Source: Pseudomonadota bacterium (GTDB lineage Bacteria > Babelota > Babeliae > Babelales > CAIQNR01). Taken from it: 64,000 nucleotides of DNA. Positions 61,533 through 64,000 of this stretch are shown here, one piece after another (within the stretch, counting starts at the first letter, position 1; each line of letters opens with the position of its first letter). The stretch lies in the NCBI GenBank assembly GCA_027487215.1, contig JAIYDZ010000007.1:1-64000 (forward strand). The letters run 5' to 3'. The notes under the pieces are model-generated. The model did no database searches. It worked only from the letters and a program-made list of their open reading frames with translations, and was not told the DNA's origin. The position numbers and the translations under genes are program-made.

Positions 61533-62873
61533 ATGAATGTAAGGTTTATTCTGTGCGGTATTTTATTTGGTGCGTTTACGTGTGTATCTGCCAGATTTGT
61601 GCCGGGATTTAATAAGGTTGGTTATATCCACACACGAGAGACTACTAGCGCACTTGAAATAAGGGGATGTGCTCTTGATTATGATGGTAAGATCATAGTA
61701 GTTGGCCAAACTGATGCCGATGAAAGAAGTGGGATAACTATTCGCTATAACCAGGATGGGTCAATCGATACTACCTTTAATACCACAGGTTATAAAATAG
61801 AAAATGGTGCTGATGGATCTACTAACTCTTATATATTCGATGACTGTATGGTTGATGACCAAGGGAAAATAGTTGTTGTTGGTCGTAATCTTGTGGGTAA
61901 TGGAGTTATTGTTCGTTACAATAATGACGGGTCGTTGGATGCAGATTTTAGGGGTGTTGGTTATTTTAATGGCAAATTAAGTGGCAACTCAATCGCTTTT
62001 TACGCCTGCTGTTTAGATAAAAATGGAAAAATTGTAGTAGTTGGTGGTGAATATACTGGTGGTTCGGCAGGAGTGATTGCTCGCTATAATGACGATGGTT
62101 CATTAGATGCAGGGTTTAATGGGACGGGTTATATAAATACTCAAAATGACACAGCTTCAATTGTTTTTATCGATTGCATGGTTGATGATAACAATAAAAT
62201 TGTAGCTGTTGGAAGAGCCAATCCGATTAAAGGCCTTATCGTTCGCTACAATCAAAATGGCACTCTTGATACTATTTTCAATGCTGCTGGTGTGTGCCCA
62301 GGTGCAATTAATATTGAAGATGATAGTCATATCATTAACGGTGAACTCTCTTTTTGTTATGGGTGCGCATTTGATAGTGATTGCAAAGTGATTGTAGTAG
62401 GTTCTATTGGAGGGAATGGAGCTCCTAATGACGGATTTATTGCGCGCTATAATAGTAATGGAACGATTGATACATCGTTAAATAATGTAGGCTATAAAAG
62501 AGAAACAAACTTTGATTCTTCTGTCTTTAATAAGTGTGCTATCGATCAAAATAATACTGTTACGGTTGTTGGTAATACTGATAGCTCAAACGGTTTGATC
62601 GTTAAATACACTAAAAATGGCAGCTTTGACACAAGCTTTAATAACGTTGGGTATATGACATCAGAGAATGGAACAGAGTCATGGTATTTTAATGATTTGG
62701 TTGTTGATCAATACAATAGAATTATAGCAGTGGGTATTACTGACTCTATAAAAGGCCTTGTGGTTCGCTATCTTTCAAATGGACTCTTAGATGCTCAAGG
62801 TAATTGGAATCTAAAAAATTGCGGACGGTATTATAAATCTTTGGGAAAATCGATACCGCTTTTGAATGATTAA
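61533..62873 (+). CDS. Secreted delta-60 repeat protein
   Basis: A signal peptide (MNVRFILCGILFGAFTCVSA) is followed by six full delta-60 repeats and a terminal partial one. Each ends in an N/D-G-S/T-x-D-x-x-F/L-N-x-x-G-Y/V turn, as in the gene at 3600. The C-terminus (GRYYKSLGKSIPLLND) shares its Y-x-K...L-x-L-L tail with that protein and with the remnant at 62895. The ATG at 61533 follows AGAGGAG; the GTG at 61524 would interfere with it. Beta-propeller-like; function unknown. Confidence 0.82.
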   Translation: MNVRFILCGILFGAFTCVSARFVPGFNKVGYIHTRETTSALEIRGCALDYDGKIIVVGQTDADERSGITIRYNQDGSIDTTFNTTGYKIENGADGSTNSYIFDDCMVDDQGKIVVVGRNLVGNGVIVRYNNDGSLDADFRGVGYFNGKLSGNSIAFYACCLDKNGKIVVVGGEYTGGSAGVIARYNDDGSLDAGFNGTGYINTQNDTASIVFIDCMVDDNNKIVAVGRANPIKGLIVRYNQNGTLDTIFNAAGVCPGAINIEDDSHIINGELSFCYGCAFDSDCKVIVVGSIGGNGAPNDGFIARYNSNGTIDTSLNNVGYKRETNFDSSVFNKCAIDQNNTVTVVGNTDSSNGLIVKYTKNGSFDTSFNNVGYMTSENGTESWYFNDLVVDQYNRIIAVGITDSIKGLVVRYLSNGLLDAQGNWNLKNCGRYYKSLGKSIPLLND

Positions 62874-62894
62874 AAACTATGTGAGGATAAAAAA

Positions 62895-62963
62895 ATGAGA
62901 GTGCAATTATTGGCTAGGCAGTACTATAAACTTAATAGAAAATCTTTGGGATTATTGAATTAA
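62895..62963 (+). pseudogene. Remnant of a delta-60 protein C-terminus (22 codons)
   Basis: A tiny intact frame encodes MRVQLLARQYYKLNRKSLGLLN. Its last 14 residues match the C-terminal tails of the two delta-60 proteins. It lies 21 bases after one delta-60 gene and 14 before the next. The simplest reading is that a further copy was deleted, leaving its 3' end. It could also be a short functional peptide. Confidence 0.55.
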
Positions 62964-62977
62964 AAGAAGAGGATGGT

Positions 62978-64000
62978 ATGCAAAATATTAAACATTTTTT
63001 GAGTAAACTCGTTATTGTAGTGAGCCTTTTTCAAATAAACCCTTCTTCTGGATTTATGCCAGGTCTTTCTTCTCAAGGATATATTTCATATCAAGAGGGA
63101 ACTAATAATGAATATATCTGTGCAACTCTTGACTCACAGGAAAGAATACTTGCTGCCGGCACCATTTTTATTGAGAATACCACTCTTTGCTTTTTAACAC
63201 GGCATCTTACAAACGGCAGCCTTGATACTTCATTTGGGATTAATGGACGTAAAACCTTTGAAAGAAGTGTGCTTGCAAGTCCTGTTGCTATAGCAGTTGA
63301 TACTCAAAATAGAATTCTTATATGCGGTACTTATTATGACCCTCAGGCAGGAAGTAAGGCTGCTGTAGTACGTCTTTTATCCGATGGGTCTCTTGATAAT
63401 TTATTTGGAACTGGTGGGGTGGTAAGAGTTAATGCTTATAACAGTTTAAACAACCTTGCATTTGATGGCGACAGTATTATTTTGGTGGGAAGAAAACCTG
63501 GAAGTAACGGACCAGTGCCAACTGGCATAATTATAAAAATAGACTCTTCTGGCAGTCTAGATACAACATTTAATAACAATTCTGGTTTTATTGAAAATTC
63601 TGATGTGTACGAATATAACGCTGTAGCAGTTGACTCTCAGCATAGAATTATTGCAAGTGGTTCTGATAATACTCCATTTGACCAAAAAGGCTATATTACA
63701 AGATATAAATATCAGAGTAACCAGTGGGTGCTAGATTCTGATTTTAATAGTTCTGGATATGTTAGAAATACTAGTAGCATTAGTTATAATAGTTTTGTGT
63801 TAACTCAGAATGATTCCATTATTGCATGTGGTCAAGCAACTGGTAGCGGTGTTATTGCGCGCTATAAATCAAATGGCGAATTTGATACTACTTTTGCAGG
63901 AACTGGGTGTATCTATGACGGAGACATTACAGTATCTAATAAGTATTATAGTATCAGTCTTGACAAAGAAGGACGTATACTTGTTGCAGGATATGGCTTA
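62978..64000 (+). CDS. Secreted delta-60 repeat protein, 3' end beyond the window
   Basis: The frame opens at ATG 62978 (AAGAAGAGG upstream) and stays open to the window end, 341 codons. It has a signal-like N-terminus (MQNIKHFLSKLVIVVSLFQI) and delta-60 repeats: NGSLDTSFGINGR, DGSLDNLFGTGGV, SGSLDTTFNNNSGF, LDSDFNSSGY and NGEFDTTFAGTGC. Same family as 3600 and 61533, more divergent in its first repeats. End and total length cannot be seen. Confidence 0.82.
   Translation, partial: MQNIKHFLSKLVIVVSLFQINPSSGFMPGLSSQGYISYQEGTNNEYICATLDSQERILAAGTIFIENTTLCFLTRHLTNGSLDTSFGINGRKTFERSVLASPVAIAVDTQNRILICGTYYDPQAGSKAAVVRLLSDGSLDNLFGTGGVVRVNAYNSLNNLAFDGDSIILVGRKPGSNGPVPTGIIIKIDSSGSLDTTFNNNSGFIENSDVYEYNAVAVDSQHRIIASGSDNTPFDQKGYITRYKYQSNQWVLDSDFNSSGYVRNTSSISYNSFVLTQNDSIIACGQATGSGVIARYKSNGEFDTTFAGTGCIYDGDITVSNKYYSISLDKEGRILVAGYGL

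Overview
This 64 kb window looks like chromosome from a Gram-negative, genome-reduced, host-associated bacterium. The mixture best recalls the Dependentiae (TM6) lineage of protist endosymbionts, but that assignment is an inference. The signs are: ordinary housekeeping genes (mnmA, pgsA, ssb, grpE, dnaK, hspR-type regulator, lepA, typA, gyrA, dprA, rpmF, gltX, uppP, ftsK, murF, rsmH, spoVG, maf, ychF, one tRNA-Gln); peptidoglycan and outer-membrane proteins; very few biosynthetic genes; and an unusually large share of unrecognised proteins with N-terminal signal peptides, many of them coiled-coil.

Layout. 1-2.3 kb: tail of an IS200/IS605-type transposase and two signal-peptide/membrane proteins that share a promoter motif. 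2.3-7.4 kb: mnmA, a delta-60 repeat protein, pgsA, a small secreted protein, ssb and a secreted protein. 7.4-15.8 kb: a duplicated two-gene cassette (beta-barrel-like outer-membrane protein followed by a ~940-residue secreted Thr/Ala-rich protein), all on the minus strand. 16-31 kb: grpE, an RMD1/DUF155 protein, lepA, gyrA, dprA, then rpmF, a TPR-like membrane protein, gltX, a FabD-like and an ACP-like gene. Four intergenic gaps here are filled by ~0.5-0.6 kb fold-back repeats. 30.5-45 kb: a porin-like protein, uppP-ftsK, typA, murF-rsmH, spoVG, tRNA-Gln, maf, hspR-like regulator. 45.4-57.8 kb: a run of secreted coiled-coil proteins, including one with a candidate Cys-His-Asp protease/deubiquitinase centre, interrupted only by ychF. 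57.9-59.8 kb: dnaK. 59.8-64 kb: a long gene-poor gap, then a choice-anchor-R-like protein and two more delta-60 repeat proteins (the last runs off the window), with a small remnant of a further copy between them.

How the parts fit. Translation, chaperone and cell-wall genes are intact. The rpmF-fab region, in contrast, looks eroded: the FabD-like protein has Asp where the catalytic Ser should be, and the neighbouring ACP-like protein has Glu where the phosphopantetheine-bearing Ser should be. Fatty-acid synthesis may therefore be lost, with these two proteins kept for another purpose. The secreted families (outer-membrane/propeller-like pairs, delta-60 proteins, coiled-coil cluster, candidate protease) are the likely host-interface genes. 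The strongest leads are the double active-site loss in the FabD/ACP pair, the fold-back intergenic elements, the duplicated outer-membrane cassette and the candidate secreted cysteine protease.
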